Source: an uncultured Chlorobiaceae bacterium (GTDB lineage Bacteria; Bacteroidota; Chlorobiia; Chlorobiales; Chlorobiaceae). From it: DNA of 37,418 nt. Positions 8,367 through 17,283 of this stretch are shown here, piece by piece. Location of the stretch: assembly GCA_903994365.1 (NCBI GenBank), contig CAJEXL010000019.1, positions 1 to 37,418 on the forward strand, written 5' to 3'. How positions within the stretch are numbered: the stretch's first letter is position 1; the number at the start of each line of letters is the position of its first letter. The position numbers and the translations under genes were made by a program. Under the pieces are notes generated by a model, which saw only the letters and a list, made by a program, of their open reading frames with translations, was not told the DNA's origin and searched no databases.

Positions 8367-9302
8367 ATGTTCAGAATGATGAATAACAGTTGTCGTTACC
8401 TTTTTATTTTTAATCCAGCCGCCAATAAGGGTCGCGCTGCACGCAAGGCTGAGTGGCTCAAATCGCTTCTCTCGGGCCGAAAGGATTCGATATTGTTCAC
8501 AACGACATATCCTGGTCATGCAGGAGATATTGCTCGATCTGAAGTAAGGGAATGCTTCTGTATGATTGCATGTGGTGGTGATGGAACACTTCATGAAGTG
8601 GTTAATGCCGTTGTTGGCCAGGGTGTTATCGTTGGGATTTTGCCGATCGGGTCAGCAAATGATTTTATTAAAACCCTGAATCCCGGTAAGAGCTTACCGT
8701 CCGGAATAGGACATTTTTTTAATGGAGGAGTCAAATGTGTTGATCTTGGCAGCGTCTCCTGGGGTGATGGAGATCACCAGTATTTTATCAACTCTTTGGG
8801 CATCGGTTTCACCGGAAGGATCGCCAAAAGCGTTAAGCATCTACGCTGGTTGAGGGGAGAGTTTGCTTATTTTTATGCGCTTTTAAGCGTACTCTATAGT
8901 TATAGAGCGCCGATTATGCGCATTAAAATTACCTTGGAGCACTCTTTGCTTGAGCTTTGTGAGCCCGTTTTTGCATTTTCGGTCTCAAACGGAAAAATTG
9001 AAGGGGGGAAATTTCGTTTGGCACCGGAAGCAGATTTGTATGACGGATTTCTTGATGTCTGTATTCTCAAGGCGATTCCACAACATGAACTTTTCCGTTA
9101 TGTCCTTGAATATCTTCGGGGAACGCATATTTACGATCCACAGGTGCTCTATTGCAAGGCGAAGGCTGTCGAGGTGATGCTGGAAAAGGCTGATGTTATG
9201 CACATTGATGGAGAGGTATTTGACAATGTTTGTGGCAGGATAGCAATATCGGTTATCCCAAAGGGAATTTCCGTAGTACAGGGTACTGAATTGTGCGATT
9301 AG
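8367..9302 (+). CDS. Diacylglycerol-kinase-family lipid kinase
   Basis: This 311-residue protein of the DAGK_cat/YegS-BmrU family phosphorylates a lipid or lipid-like alcohol with ATP at the membrane. The N-terminus has the nucleotide-binding NPAANKG segment near residues 16-22 and GGDGTLHEVVNAV near residues 70-82, followed by LPIGSANDFIKTL. The C-terminal half has the family pattern with GGKFRLAPEADLYDGFLDV. I prefer the ATG at 8367 (8376 and 8379 are close alternatives), because the family starts just before the YLFIFNPA strand. A start at 8175 would add an AT-rich, family-foreign extension. The exact substrate cannot be told. The gene lies between two paralogous regulators. Confidence 0.88.
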   Translation: MFRMMNNSCRYLFIFNPAANKGRAARKAEWLKSLLSGRKDSILFTTTYPGHAGDIARSEVRECFCMIACGGDGTLHEVVNAVVGQGVIVGILPIGSANDFIKTLNPGKSLPSGIGHFFNGGVKCVDLGSVSWGDGDHQYFINSLGIGFTGRIAKSVKHLRWLRGEFAYFYALLSVLYSYRAPIMRIKITLEHSLLELCEPVFAFSVSNGKIEGGKFRLAPEADLYDGFLDVCILKAIPQHELFRYVLEYLRGTHIYDPQVLYCKAKAVEVMLEKADVMHIDGEVFDNVCGRIAISVIPKGISVVQGTELCD

Positions 9303-9434
9303 TAATGAAAAAGTGCTTTATTTAATATTCATAACGCATTATTTTTAAATAAACAAGCGTCAATTTCTCGTTTCAAAATAGCCACACCCAACGGGTTAAG
9401 AGCACCATTGCAGATAATGAAGCTTATAACAATA

Positions 9435-9471
9435 ATAAAAATAAATACTTAAGGCTTGTAATGTGCAAGCC
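9435..9471 (-). terminator. Possible terminator of the long LuxR-type gene
   Basis: On the minus strand GGCTTG and CAAGCC form a 6-bp stem (plus-strand arms 9453-9458 and 9466-9471) with a 7-base loop. A T-rich tail follows toward 9435. It lies about 35 bases after the stop codon of the regulator at 9505. The stem is short, so it may be weak. Confidence 0.4.
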
Positions 9472-9504
9472 GGTCATCGATGAATCGCTCAATTCAGGAG
9501 GGTT

Positions 9505-10725
9505 TTACATAAACGCAAGCTCCGAAAGATAGGTTTTGATTGACTGGTGTTTTTCCAACCCTAACTTTTTGTGCATTCTGAAGCGGACACTTTCCATACC
9601 TCTTACCGATATGCCAATTGAGCTGGCAATCTCTGTCGTGTCGTGGTTTAACTTGACAAGCATGCAGATTCTCAGTTCTCGTTTGTTGAGCTGAGGAAAT
9701 GTTTTCTGGAGCATGGATAAAAAGAGTGAATCGGCTTCAGTCAATTCCAGACTCAGTTTTTTATCTGTACTATCGGTCTCAATCAGGTGCGAGCAGCAAT
9801 CAGTCATAGCTTTTTTAGTGGAAGGTTCGATGTCAAGGGTGTATATCTGGTCAAGCAGACACTGTAATCCGTCTATATTTTCTGCAGTTGTCGTTGATCT
9901 CCTTGTCAGTTCATTATCCTGAACAGCGATTCTTTTGTGAAGAGTTTCCATCTCTTTTTCCATCTCAAGAATCAATTTTTTGTTTGCTTCTGCCTGCGCA
10001 TTCATTTTTATAACCATCTGCGTGATGCGATGCTCAAAACTTTGCTGAAGCAGTTGGATCTCTCTCTCTTTTTCCCTCTCCTTGGCAAGAAGGTCACAGC
10101 GCAAGGAGTCTAATGCCTTGAAAAATGGATAATACTGGTTGTCAGGGGGCGGCGTTGTTATCTGTTCGTCCAGCATATTGAGCCAGGATATTCTTGCAAT
10201 TGCCTGCAGATACTGTTTTTTTAGGGCTGACTCAGCCTTGTGTTCAAGTTCCAACTCTTCTGTTATGGGCACCCCCTTCTTGAATGCCATAATATATTCT
10301 ATGGCATTTTCATAGCTTTTGGCCATGATGACGGATATTTTTTGTGGTGCAACTGCGGTAAATGTCTCCATCGTTATACGCATGGACTCATGCATATTGT
10401 AAAAACAAATAACCCCGAGAAGCGGGTTCCAGTTAAAAAAAAGATCAGTAATCGCCTGCTTGTATCTGAAGGTGATATTAAACACGCTTTTGAGATCAAA
10501 CAGAATATGAAACTGTGTGTTCAGAAGAGCAGATTCAGTAAGCACAACCTGCAAAAGTTCAACGTCCATAAAGTCCAGTATGACATCTGTTTTTGCTTCA
10601 ACCCACGTGTGGACGATATTTCCGTCAATCACACTCATCCACTTGGTGAAGTTGGATGCCGGGTGGTGGTTGTTCCAGTGACTTTTTTTTGTTATGTCAA
10701 GTGATTGCAGTGCAGCTGGTTCCAT
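9505..10725 (-). CDS. Long LuxR-type HTH regulator with N-terminal sensor-like domain
   Basis: This 406-residue protein has three parts. Residues 1-160 form an alpha/beta-looking domain of unknown ligand; FHILFDLKSVFNITFRYKQAI and LGVICFYNM look like strands and helices of a STAS-like fold. Residues 205-285 are charged and likely form a coiled coil. Residues 345-395 hold a LuxR-type helix-turn-helix. I chose the ATG at 10725 because GGAG stands 5 bases upstream; an in-frame start at 10812 lacks this. The C-terminal 166 residues match the short paralogue at 7258-7758 without gaps. An inverted repeat upstream (10770-10793) could be its own operator. Signal and target genes are unknown. Confidence 0.75.
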   Translation of the reverse strand: MEPAALQSLDITKKSHWNNHHPASNFTKWMSVIDGNIVHTWVEAKTDVILDFMDVELLQVVLTESALLNTQFHILFDLKSVFNITFRYKQAITDLFFNWNPLLGVICFYNMHESMRITMETFTAVAPQKISVIMAKSYENAIEYIMAFKKGVPITEELELEHKAESALKKQYLQAIARISWLNMLDEQITTPPPDNQYYPFFKALDSLRCDLLAKEREKEREIQLLQQSFEHRITQMVIKMNAQAEANKKLILEMEKEMETLHKRIAVQDNELTRRSTTTAENIDGLQCLLDQIYTLDIEPSTKKAMTDCCSHLIETDSTDKKLSLELTEADSLFLSMLQKTFPQLNKRELRICMLVKLNHDTTEIASSIGISVRGMESVRFRMHKKLGLEKHQSIKTYLSELAFM

Positions 10726-11040
10726 TTTTTCTCCGCAGAATTGTGTGATGCTTGCCTCTCTTGACTTATTACAGACCACAATAAAAGTCTGTACCCCAAG
10801 TATAACAACCAATTACTGTTATTAAAATGCTCCTTGCTTGCTCTCTCTTTTTATTGATTTAAAAAGCGTATTTTTAAGCCGTGACTGTGGCGTAACAGTG
10901 AGAAAAATGTGGGTGAGAGATAATAAACCGTCCAACTCTCTCCGCTCATACGGCCTCTTTTTTTATATTGCTTGGCGCTTTTGTGACTGATTTGCAACCT
11001 GATAGCTCCAATAGTCTCAAACTTAGAGGGTCTTTGCATT
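10726..11040. other. 315-base divergent intergenic region
   Basis: This region separates the long LuxR-type gene (minus) from the GlmU-like gene (plus). It holds the 7-bp dyad at 10770-10793 and a smaller one, actgt-N6-acagt, near 10884-10899. It also has AGAGGG just before the ATG at 11041, which acts as a ribosome binding site. No full TTG-N20-TAnnTTTG promoter was found on either strand. Confidence 0.5.
10770..10793. promoter_or_regulatory. Perfect 7-bp dyad, possible operator of the LuxR-type gene
   Basis: TACAGAC (10770-10776) and GTCTGTA (10787-10793) are perfect inverted arms with a 10-base centre, 44 bases upstream of the regulator ATG. A 24-base dyad of this size suits a dimeric HTH protein. 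No T run is present, so it is not a terminator. Its binding partner is not known. Confidence 0.4.
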
Positions 11041-12291
11041 ATGCAGATTGTTGTTTTTGAAGATACCAGAGTACTGGAACTCAAACCTCTTGTCAACCTT
11101 AAACCGGTTTATGGTCTTTATACCGGGTTTCGCTCGCTTCAGGAGAAGTTTGAGTATTTGACAAGAGGGAGTGTGAAGCTTACCTATCACTTGCGTCGAT
11201 ATCTGGCTCCTTTTTTTGCTGAACAGCATCCAGAATGCCAGGTCAACCGTCTTGAAGAGAGGGATGTGTTGCTGGTTAATGGTCGTGTTGTCTGTGATGA
11301 AGCTGCCGCCAGAGCTATCAGTGAAGGTGCCTTTGATTCAGGCAAGGCCTATATGCAGGGCGAGACTCTTCTCTTTGCAAGAGTTGACAGCTCACTGTTG
11401 CTTACTGGCGACGGGGGCCTTATGCCAGATCTTTTTGATACATCTCGTCTTGCCGCAGAACTTGTTACTGAAACGGTAACAGGGTTCCGGGTTATCGACA
11501 ATGTCTGGGATGTCATTGCTTTTCATGCGGATGAACTTTTGCGGGATGCTGAAACGCTTGAGTTGGGCCGTATTGAGGGAGACGTTCATCCCTCTGTTGC
11601 CATCGTCAATCGTTCAAATATCTATGTTGGTCCAGGAGCAGTGGTCCGCGCAGGAGCGGTGCTTGATGCTGATGAAGGATTTGTGGCCGTTGGTTCCGGT
11701 GCGATTGTTGAACCTCAGGCTGTGCTTATGCAGAATGTTTTTCTTGCCCCCTGGTCGAGGGTCAAAATTGGTGCCAAGATATTCAGCAATGTTACCGTGG
11801 GGATGGCCTCCAAAGTTGGGGGTGAGGTTGAGGACTCTCTTATTGAGCCGTTCGCCAATAAGCAGCATGACGGTTTTCTTGGGCACTCTTACCTCTCTTC
11901 CTGGTGTAACCTCGGTGCAGGAACCAATACAAGCGATCTCAAGAATAACTACAGCCAGATAACATTAAGCATTAATGGCCAGTTGCTTAAGACAGGTTTG
12001 CAGTTTCTTGGCCTTTTGATGGGTGACCACAGCAAGAGCTCTATTAATTCAATGTTCAATACCGGTACGGTTGTTGGAACAGGGGCGAATATTTTTGGCG
12101 GGGGGTTTCCTCCCAAAGAGATTCCCTCTTTTTCATGGGGCGGGAGTGGAGGTTTTGAGAACTATGATGTAGAAAAAGCGGTTGAAACGGCAATGAGGGT
12201 TATGGCGCGCCGCAAGGTCACGATGAGTAGTGCTTATGAGTCTCTGTTTCGGTTTGTTGCCCGGGAGGGTGTTGGTCAGTCCTATGTATAA
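11041..12291 (+). CDS. GlmU-like sugar-phosphate nucleotidyltransferase/acetyltransferase (Bacteroidetes/Chlorobi form)
   Basis: This 416-residue protein resembles the alternative GlmU family known from the Bacteroidetes/Chlorobi group, thought to make UDP-N-acetylglucosamine for cell-wall and lipopolysaccharide synthesis. The N-terminal part (about 1-180) is a diverged nucleotidyltransferase-like domain beginning MQIVVFEDTRVLELKPL. From about residue 180 to 345 a left-handed beta-helix of hexapeptide repeats is clear (VHPSVAIVNRSNIYVGPGAVVRAGAV and onward, then KIFSNVTVGMASKVGGEVEDSLI). The segment LGAGTNTSDLKNNYSQI matches the acetyltransferase signature. The ATG at 11041 has AGAGGG upstream. 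It is followed closely by the glutaminase gene, but that gene has its own strong ribosome binding site. Enzymatic activity is inferred from the family. Confidence 0.82.
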   Translation: MQIVVFEDTRVLELKPLVNLKPVYGLYTGFRSLQEKFEYLTRGSVKLTYHLRRYLAPFFAEQHPECQVNRLEERDVLLVNGRVVCDEAAARAISEGAFDSGKAYMQGETLLFARVDSSLLLTGDGGLMPDLFDTSRLAAELVTETVTGFRVIDNVWDVIAFHADELLRDAETLELGRIEGDVHPSVAIVNRSNIYVGPGAVVRAGAVLDADEGFVAVGSGAIVEPQAVLMQNVFLAPWSRVKIGAKIFSNVTVGMASKVGGEVEDSLIEPFANKQHDGFLGHSYLSSWCNLGAGTNTSDLKNNYSQITLSINGQLLKTGLQFLGLLMGDHSKSSINSMFNTGTVVGTGANIFGGGFPPKEIPSFSWGGSGGFENYDVEKAVETAMRVMARRKVTMSSAYESLFRFVAREGVGQSYV

Positions 12292-12315
12292 ATTATTATC
12301 AAGCAGGAGCGTCGT

Positions 12316-12879
12316 ATGATTTTGGTTGTTGATAACTACGATTCTTTTACCTATAACCTGGTGCAGTATATTGGTGAGTCAGGAGAGAGCATTGAAGTGT
12401 ACCGTAACGATGAGCTTTCAGTAGATGCGATTCTTGCAAAAAATCCAGCAAAGATTGTTATCTCTCCCGGGCCTGGTACTCCTGATGATGCGGGTGTCTC
12501 CGTGCCGCTGATTCATGCTGTAAAGGGAAGGATTCCGTTACTTGGGTTTTGTCTGGGACATCAGTCAATCGGGATGGCTCTTGGTGGAGCGGTGGTGAGG
12601 GCGGCCAGCATTATGCATGGCAAGACCTCATTGGTTTATCATGACGATTGCGGTATTTTCAGTGGAATAGCAAATCCATTTGTTGCAACACGCTATCATT
12701 CACTCATTGTTGAAAGAGAATCGCTTCCGGCATCACTTGTTATTCGGGCATGGACTGATGACGGGGTGATTATGGGGATGGATTCCGAACAGTTCAAGCT
12801 TTATGGGGTACAGTTTCATCCCGAATCTATCATGACCACTGAGGGTAAAAAAATTATCAGGAATTTTCTTGAGTTGTAA
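12316..12879 (+). CDS. trpG: Anthranilate/aminodeoxychorismate synthase glutamine amidotransferase
   Basis: This 187-residue class I glutaminase subunit supplies ammonia from glutamine to the partner chorismate-using subunit (TrpE or PabB), in tryptophan or folate synthesis. The catalytic triad is visible: Cys79 in LLGFCLGHQ, with His168 and Glu170 in VQFHPES. The N-terminus VDNYDSFTYNLVQY and the oxyanion region PGPGTPDDAG are typical of TrpG/PabA. AGGAG stands 6 bases before the ATG. No trpE or pabB gene is adjacent, so whether it serves tryptophan, folate or both cannot be decided here; the symbol trpG is the conventional choice. Confidence 0.93.
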   Translation: MILVVDNYDSFTYNLVQYIGESGESIEVYRNDELSVDAILAKNPAKIVISPGPGTPDDAGVSVPLIHAVKGRIPLLGFCLGHQSIGMALGGAVVRAASIMHGKTSLVYHDDCGIFSGIANPFVATRYHSLIVERESLPASLVIRAWTDDGVIMGMDSEQFKLYGVQFHPESIMTTEGKKIIRNFLEL

Positions 12880-12909
12880 GTATCTCATTCATTAGCAATA
12901 CATTACTAT

Positions 12910-13338
12910 ATGGATATCTATTGTCCTCCAGGAGGAACAGGGAAGAGAGTGCAGCAGCATCCCGGCTCCAGGCGGGAAAGTGATTTCATGGCTGATGGAT
13001 GGCGGGTCTTCAAGATCATGGCAGAGTTTGTGAGTGGTTTTGAGATGATGTCCGATGTTGGTCCGGCGGTTACTGTTTTTGGCTCTACACGGGTGCTAAC
13101 AGGAAGCGCAGAGTACCATCTTGCCGAAAGAATCGCAGAGCTTTTGGTCGCTGAGGGGTTTTCAGTGGGAAAAAGTTATTGGGAAGGTTTTTATCGTTGG
13201 ATCAAGGAGACCATGCAGAACGAGAAAGGCTATATCAGCGCCGTTGATTTTGACTTTGTCTCCATCGAAGATAGCCCGGAAGAGGTTATAGCAATTATTA
13301 AAAGATTTTATCCTGACGGATATTCCCTGAATTTTTAA
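12910..13338 (+). pseudogene. LOG-family (TIGR00730-like) protein with the catalytic core deleted
   Basis: The first part, up to about residue 79, matches the N-terminus of Rossmann-fold LOG-family proteins (cytokinin-activating LOG / lysine-decarboxylase-like): DGWRVFKIMAEFVSGFE, then VTVFGSTR and AERIAELLVAEGFSV. The end, from KSYWEGFYRWIKETM to VIAIIKRFYP, matches their C-terminus. Everything between is missing, including the GGGPGIMEAANKGA-type and PGGxGTxxE motifs that form the nucleotide and catalytic site. The frame is kept across the junction near 13170. Full-length relatives are about 90-110 residues longer. The product cannot have normal phosphoribohydrolase activity. The ORF is otherwise open, so a short stable protein may still be made. 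A distant start at 12910 adds a family-foreign N-terminus; an ATG at 12988 is an alternative. Confidence 0.75.
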
Positions 13339-13361
13339 TTCGGTATTGCTGTTCTAATGAA

Positions 13362-13778
13362 TTAATTCAGCCATTGCAGAACCGCATTGGTTTCCTTGAT
13401 GCTGAGTTGTGCTTCTGGTTTCAAAAGGTAGTAGAGCGGTTGATGAGCTGACCCTTTTTGCACTACATTTCTGATTTTCGTTGTTAATAAAGGTGCTCTT
13501 GTCTCATTTTTTTTCAATGTTGAGAAATTGAGTGCGGTTCGGCCTGAGGAGACGATGCTGCAGGCCAGCCATGAAGCTGGAGCTATGTAGGCAATCTGTG
13601 GCCATTGGGTTTCGTATGAGTGGCAGTCATAACAAGCCTTTTTCAGTGAGCTTTGTATAATGCAGGGGAGCTGAATTTTTTGACTTGCAGGCGGGTTGAT
13701 GCGGTTAAGTGGTACAAACTGCATAAGTATCAACACGATGATCGACCAGCTTGCAATGGATTTCGTTGAAAATGTCAT
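13362..13778 (-). CDS. Membrane-anchored haem-binding domain protein
   Basis: This 138-residue protein has an N-terminal hydrophobic segment (about residues 8-24) that works as a signal or anchor. A single c-type haem motif CYDCH follows (Cys49, Cys52, His53). The pattern VPLNRINPP, CYDCHSYETQWP, IAPASWL and SGRTALNFS agrees with the small haem-binding domain family common in Bacteroidetes and Chlorobi. The protein would sit on the periplasmic side and carry one covalently bound haem. Its electron partners are unknown. It is divergent from the HTH gene at 13837 with a 58-base spacer, so the two may be regulated from a shared region. Confidence 0.8.
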   Translation of the reverse strand: MTFSTKSIASWSIIVLILMQFVPLNRINPPASQKIQLPCIIQSSLKKACYDCHSYETQWPQIAYIAPASWLACSIVSSGRTALNFSTLKKNETRAPLLTTKIRNVVQKGSAHQPLYYLLKPEAQLSIKETNAVLQWLN

Positions 13779-13836
13779 TAATTTCTGAAGCTCCGAACGG
13801 TTGTTTTTTAGTGTAAACTTTTAAAAAAGCATTTTT

Positions 13837-14163
13837 GTGATATTTCCCTGCGAGCACGCTGTGTGGCACTATCTTCCCCAAATCAGGGCTGATCTTGCTC
13901 TTGGACTTGTGAAAACTGGTATGACGCAAACGCAGGCGGCAAAAAAACTTGGCGTTACTCCTGCGGCTGTCTCACAGTATATTCATAAAAAACGGGGCAT
14001 GCAATCCCCAAAGAGTTTGTTGTATCATGCTGAGATTGCCGCTACAGTTGAAAAAATTTGCGACAGGGTCTCTATGGATGAGCTTCTTCAACTTGTTTGT
14101 AGTTGTTGTCGTCTGATGCAAAAGGAGGGGGAGGAAAATGGTGTGCTCTGCTCTAAAGCTTAA
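13837..14163 (+). CDS. Small HTH transcriptional regulator (COG2522-like)
   Basis: This 108-residue protein has an XRE-type helix-turn-helix at about residues 27-52 ([26 protein letters not shown]). The start is a GTG at 13837 giving (M)[20 protein letters not shown]. This agrees with relatives that begin with a PCE motif and supports GTG over later codons. Cysteines occur at position 5 and in a C-terminal CSCC cluster near residue 88, which may bind a metal or cluster; that is inference. It is divergent from the haem-binding protein gene. The 3' end overlaps that of bshC by 4 bases in a tail-to-tail arrangement. Confidence 0.75.
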   Translation: MIFPCEHAVWHYLPQIRADLALGLVKTGMTQTQAAKKLGVTPAAVSQYIHKKRGMQSPKSLLYHAEIAATVEKICDRVSMDELLQLVCSCCRLMQKEGEENGVLCSKA

Positions 14164-15851
14164 AGCTCAACAATAATATGTGCCTCAGTGGAATGCCCGT
14201 TCAGCAGGTTTTTCAGGGTATCAATCAGTTCCATGCCGTATTTGTTGAGATAATAAAAAATATTGATGAGCCGTTCCTGGGGCAGCCCCTCAGGAAAAAG
14301 TGCGGTTTCCGCTTTCAGGATCTGCTCAAGCAGCTCTTCATGTTTGCGTCGGCTTGCTTTCCATACTTTTTGTTCAATGCCTTCCACAATTTTAGCTGAC
14401 TGGACAGATGATGCTGCAAGAAGTGGTTCAAGAGTAGGGTCTATTTTTGCAAGTACAGGTACGAGCGCGGCAAAAGCTTTGCGGATCTCCTCTTTGGTCT
14501 CTTCGAACAGCGTCTCCAGCTCAGGGTTTTCAGCGATTCCAACGGCATTTTTTTTCAGTTGTTGCAGATCTCCGAATATCGCGTGGTAAATTTGTTTGCG
14601 CGAAAAGCCGGGCCTTCCCGTGACATGAAGAAGTTTGTCCATGATCCGGCTTATTTTCGGCTCCACCAGGGTAAAGCTCCCTCTTGGAATAATAAAGGGC
14701 ATGGTGATGCCGAAGTGCTCGTAATTTGTCCGGTATTGTGCCAGGTAGCTTATCTCTCCCGGGCCGGCAATGCAGGCAAAGGTTGGCAACACATAATCCT
14801 GCACTATCGGTCTCAGCACAACGTTTGGGCTGAATCGCTCTGGATGATCCTGGCACAACTCAAGTATCTGATGTCTTGAATAGCGCTGTTTGTCGGGTAC
14901 AATGGTAAAGGTATCCTCTGAAGGCTGCTCTATTTTCTGTCGTTGTCCATGCTGGTTGATAAAGTAGAGATTGACCGCCCTGGGTTTAGTTTGTGCCGAG
15001 TAGCCGAGATTTTCAAGTCGGGTGCTTTGTGCAATCACGTTATAGGATGAGGCTGGCGCGGATGAGAGCTCTTGCAGAAAAATTTTTGCTGAAAGTTTTT
15101 TAAACTCGGGATCCTGGCTCGACAGCAAAACCAGGGGCTGCTCACTGAAGAGCCGCATCATGGTGCTGGCAAAACTGATTTCAAAGGTACTGCCCGGATA
15201 ATAGCACTTCGTCAGGATATCCGAAATGCTCTGCTTGTAGGCAGAGTCGGGCAGGAGTCGCAGAAACTCCTCAACTGTTCGGCTAATCTCTTCGCCGAAG
15301 CAGGAGTTTGCAACCATCTGATCCGGCATTCGTCTGTAGGGCTCTTGCCCGAAGTGTACAACCTGATTTTCCGAAAAAATTGCGGTGTGCGCCGACTCCT
15401 CATAGTCGTGGTCTTCACCCTCGAGCCAGAAGATTGGCACGAAATCGTATTCAGGAAAGAGCGCTTTCTGGCGTTCAGCAACAATAATGGCAGTCAATGC
15501 TTTATAGATGGTGTAGAGTGGCCCGGTAAAAAGGCCGAGTTGCTGGCCGGTAACAATGGCCATACAGCGTGGTGAGCGGAGCTTTTCGATCTCTTTGAGC
15601 TGTCGTTCAGTGCCTCCCCAGCGGCTGTTTTGCCGCGAAAGAAGCCGAACAAGAGTCTCCCGATGATATGTTCTCGAACTCAACAGCCCAAGCTGGCGAT
15701 AATAATCGGCTTCTCGTTGATAATCGAGGTGAAAACTTCCGGTCATCAACTCTTCACGTTCCGGACTCTCTGATGTATAGTCACGGAAAAGCTTTGAAAA
15801 TCCTTTTTTGGGTGTCAGGATCTGTTTATAGTCGAGCAGAAAGGTGTTCAC
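14160..15851 (-). CDS. bshC: Bacillithiol synthase, cysteine-adding enzyme BshC
   Basis: This 563-residue protein has the usual BshC length. BshC attaches cysteine to glucosaminyl-malate in the last step of bacillithiol synthesis. Clear family blocks include [20 protein letters not shown] near residue 99, [12 protein letters not shown] near residue 141, and [27 protein letters not shown] in the middle. The C-terminal region is a long helical coiled coil. The start is a GTG at 15851, 4 bases after the surE stop codon, which points to translational coupling in a surE-bshC operon. Green sulfur bacteria are known to make an N-methylated bacillithiol, so this fits the host. Confidence 0.93.
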   Translation of the reverse strand: MNTFLLDYKQILTPKKGFSKLFRDYTSESPEREELMTGSFHLDYQREADYYRQLGLLSSRTYHRETLVRLLSRQNSRWGGTERQLKEIEKLRSPRCMAIVTGQQLGLFTGPLYTIYKALTAIIVAERQKALFPEYDFVPIFWLEGEDHDYEESAHTAIFSENQVVHFGQEPYRRMPDQMVANSCFGEEISRTVEEFLRLLPDSAYKQSISDILTKCYYPGSTFEISFASTMMRLFSEQPLVLLSSQDPEFKKLSAKIFLQELSSAPASSYNVIAQSTRLENLGYSAQTKPRAVNLYFINQHGQRQKIEQPSEDTFTIVPDKQRYSRHQILELCQDHPERFSPNVVLRPIVQDYVLPTFACIAGPGEISYLAQYRTNYEHFGITMPFIIPRGSFTLVEPKISRIMDKLLHVTGRPGFSRKQIYHAIFGDLQQLKKNAVGIAENPELETLFEETKEEIRKAFAALVPVLAKIDPTLEPLLAASSVQSAKIVEGIEQKVWKASRRKHEELLEQILKAETALFPEGLPQERLINIFYYLNKYGMELIDTLKNLLNGHSTEAHIIVEL

Positions 15852-15855
15852 GCTT

Positions 15856-16653
15856 TTATTTTTGCAGGTTCCATTGTTCGAGGGTACTGATAGAGCTGTG
15901 GTTGGTCATATCGCACGACACTGGTGTTACGGTGACATAGTTATGTCGAACGGCAAATTCATCTTGTTGCAGCGCATCATCAAGCAGACGCAGGGTACCA
16001 CTCAGCCAGTAATAGGGGTTTCCGAACATATCGTGTCGCTCAATGGTATCCTCTTCCCACCGAGAACGCCCTTGTTCGGTGATCACGATTCCGGCAATTT
16101 GTGATTCCGCTATATTTGGAATATTGGATGAGAGAATGGTGTCTGGCGGGAGGCCCTCAAGCAGCACCTTTTTTGCCAGTTTGCGAGCGAATTTCGCTGC
16201 GTAGGAAAAGTCCGCATTTTCGTAGGTTGTCAGCGAAAATGCCAGGGAGGTAATGCCCTGTATAGCGCCCTCAAGAGCAGCGGCGATGGTGCCGGAGTAG
16301 ATGGTGTTGATGGCAGTGTTGCTGCCATAGTTGATGCCTGAAACAATCAAATCAGGTTTTGATGGCAGGATGTGACTCAGGGCAACCTTGATGCAGTCAA
16401 CCGGGGTTCCAGAGACAGTATAGCCGAAAAAATGGCCGTTTTTCAGGAACTTTTTTATTCTCAAAGGTGTGCCGAGGGTCATGGCGTGGCTCATGCCGCT
16501 GTGTGGCTCTGCCGGAGCAACAACGGTGACTCGTCCGATTTTTTTCATTGAAGCCGCCAGCGCATGGATTCCCTCTCCTTCAATGCCATCATCATTGCAG
16601 ACCAGTATATGGGGCTTGTTCGGAGTATGCAAGGTGTTCTGTTCTGCTATCAT
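15856..16653 (-). CDS. surE: 5'/3'-nucleotidase SurE
   Basis: This 265-residue metal-dependent phosphatase acts on nucleoside monophosphates and is linked to stationary-phase survival. The N-terminal metal site is [14 protein letters not shown] (Asn20, Asp21, Asp22). [16 protein letters not shown] and [26 protein letters not shown] are the other conserved blocks. The first 14 residues before the core are not conserved, but the start at 16653 is the only upstream Met close by. It is followed by bshC with a 4-base gap. A possible weak promoter (TATATTTTT) lies upstream near 16712-16721. Confidence 0.95.
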   Translation of the reverse strand: MIAEQNTLHTPNKPHILVCNDDGIEGEGIHALAASMKKIGRVTVVAPAEPHSGMSHAMTLGTPLRIKKFLKNGHFFGYTVSGTPVDCIKVALSHILPSKPDLIVSGINYGSNTAINTIYSGTIAAALEGAIQGITSLAFSLTTYENADFSYAAKFARKLAKKVLLEGLPPDTILSSNIPNIAESQIAGIVITEQGRSRWEEDTIERHDMFGNPYYWLSGTLRLLDDALQQDEFAVRHNYVTVTPVSCDMTNHSSISTLEQWNLQK

Positions 16654-16964
16654 GAGCGTGTTCTTGTGTCAGTTGTCCCGGTCTCAGAGAGGTAGGTTTG
16701 GACGATAAAAATATAAAAAACTTCTCCTCAAACCATCAACTAACAATAATAAAAGAAATTCACTCATTCATATATTGTTTTTTTTAAGAGTTCCCACCCA
16801 TTTTACGTGTCATTGAAATCGTTTTATTTTGGGTTGTGTGGTGTGATTCTTTAGAGAAATTCGATATCGTGAACTTCTTGTTCTGTTGCTCAATCTCGTG
16901 AAGAGTGCGAGAATGTGCGCAGTTTATGTATTTTTGGTTTTAACCATTAAATCAGTGATGTAGT
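16654..16964. other. 311-base intergenic region between surE and a small lipoprotein gene
   Basis: This region is AT-rich and holds divergent start regions. On the plus strand TATTTTTG at 16929-16936 fits the -7 element TAnnTTTG, 29 bases before the lipoprotein ATG, without a clear -33 TTG. On the minus strand a TTG with a 21-base spacer precedes TATATTTT, a near match for a surE promoter. No gene or RNA was recognised. Confidence 0.4.
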
Positions 16965-17153
16965 ATGAGGCTCAAATTCATTGTGGTTATGGCGGCTCTA
17001 TCGGCTTCGTTGGCGGGCTGTGTTGGTGAGAGACAGGTGCGATATGAGATTGTTGGCGCAGGAAACTCCTGTGCGTATAAAATGGATCGTGATTCAGGGC
17101 AGGTGTGGTTTATTTCACCGGATGGGGAGCGGAGGCTTCATGTTATCCCGTAG
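16965..17153 (+). CDS. Small predicted lipoprotein
   Basis: This 62-residue protein has a basic start (MRLK), a hydrophobic stretch and a lipobox SLAGC with the lipidated Cys19. The mature part is only 44 residues (ERQVRYEIVGAGNSCAYK and on) and has a second cysteine near residue 36. The family is not recognised. The lipobox and signal peptide are clear enough to treat it as a real gene despite its size. It stands alone between surE (divergent) and the patatin gene (convergent). Confidence 0.6.
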   Translation: MRLKFIVVMAALSASLAGCVGERQVRYEIVGAGNSCAYKMDRDSGQVWFISPDGERRLHVIP

Positions 17154-17214
17154 GGTTTGATTCCATCTCTGACAAGCTTTATGATTCCAGAAACCTTGTA
17201 TGCGTTTTCAGATA

Positions 17215-17248
17215 CACAAATAGCTCCCAGTAACGGGGGCTATTTGTG
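17215..17248. terminator. 14-bp stem-loop between convergent genes
   Basis: Arms 17215-17228 and 17235-17248 pair over 14 positions (one G-T) around the loop agtaac. No T run follows on the plus strand, and the A content on the minus side is modest. It is a strong hairpin at the convergent ends of the lipoprotein and patatin genes. A terminator role is likely but not proven. Confidence 0.5.
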
Positions 17249-17283
17249 CCATGATATATTGTAATACTTAAAAAAGTCATCTC

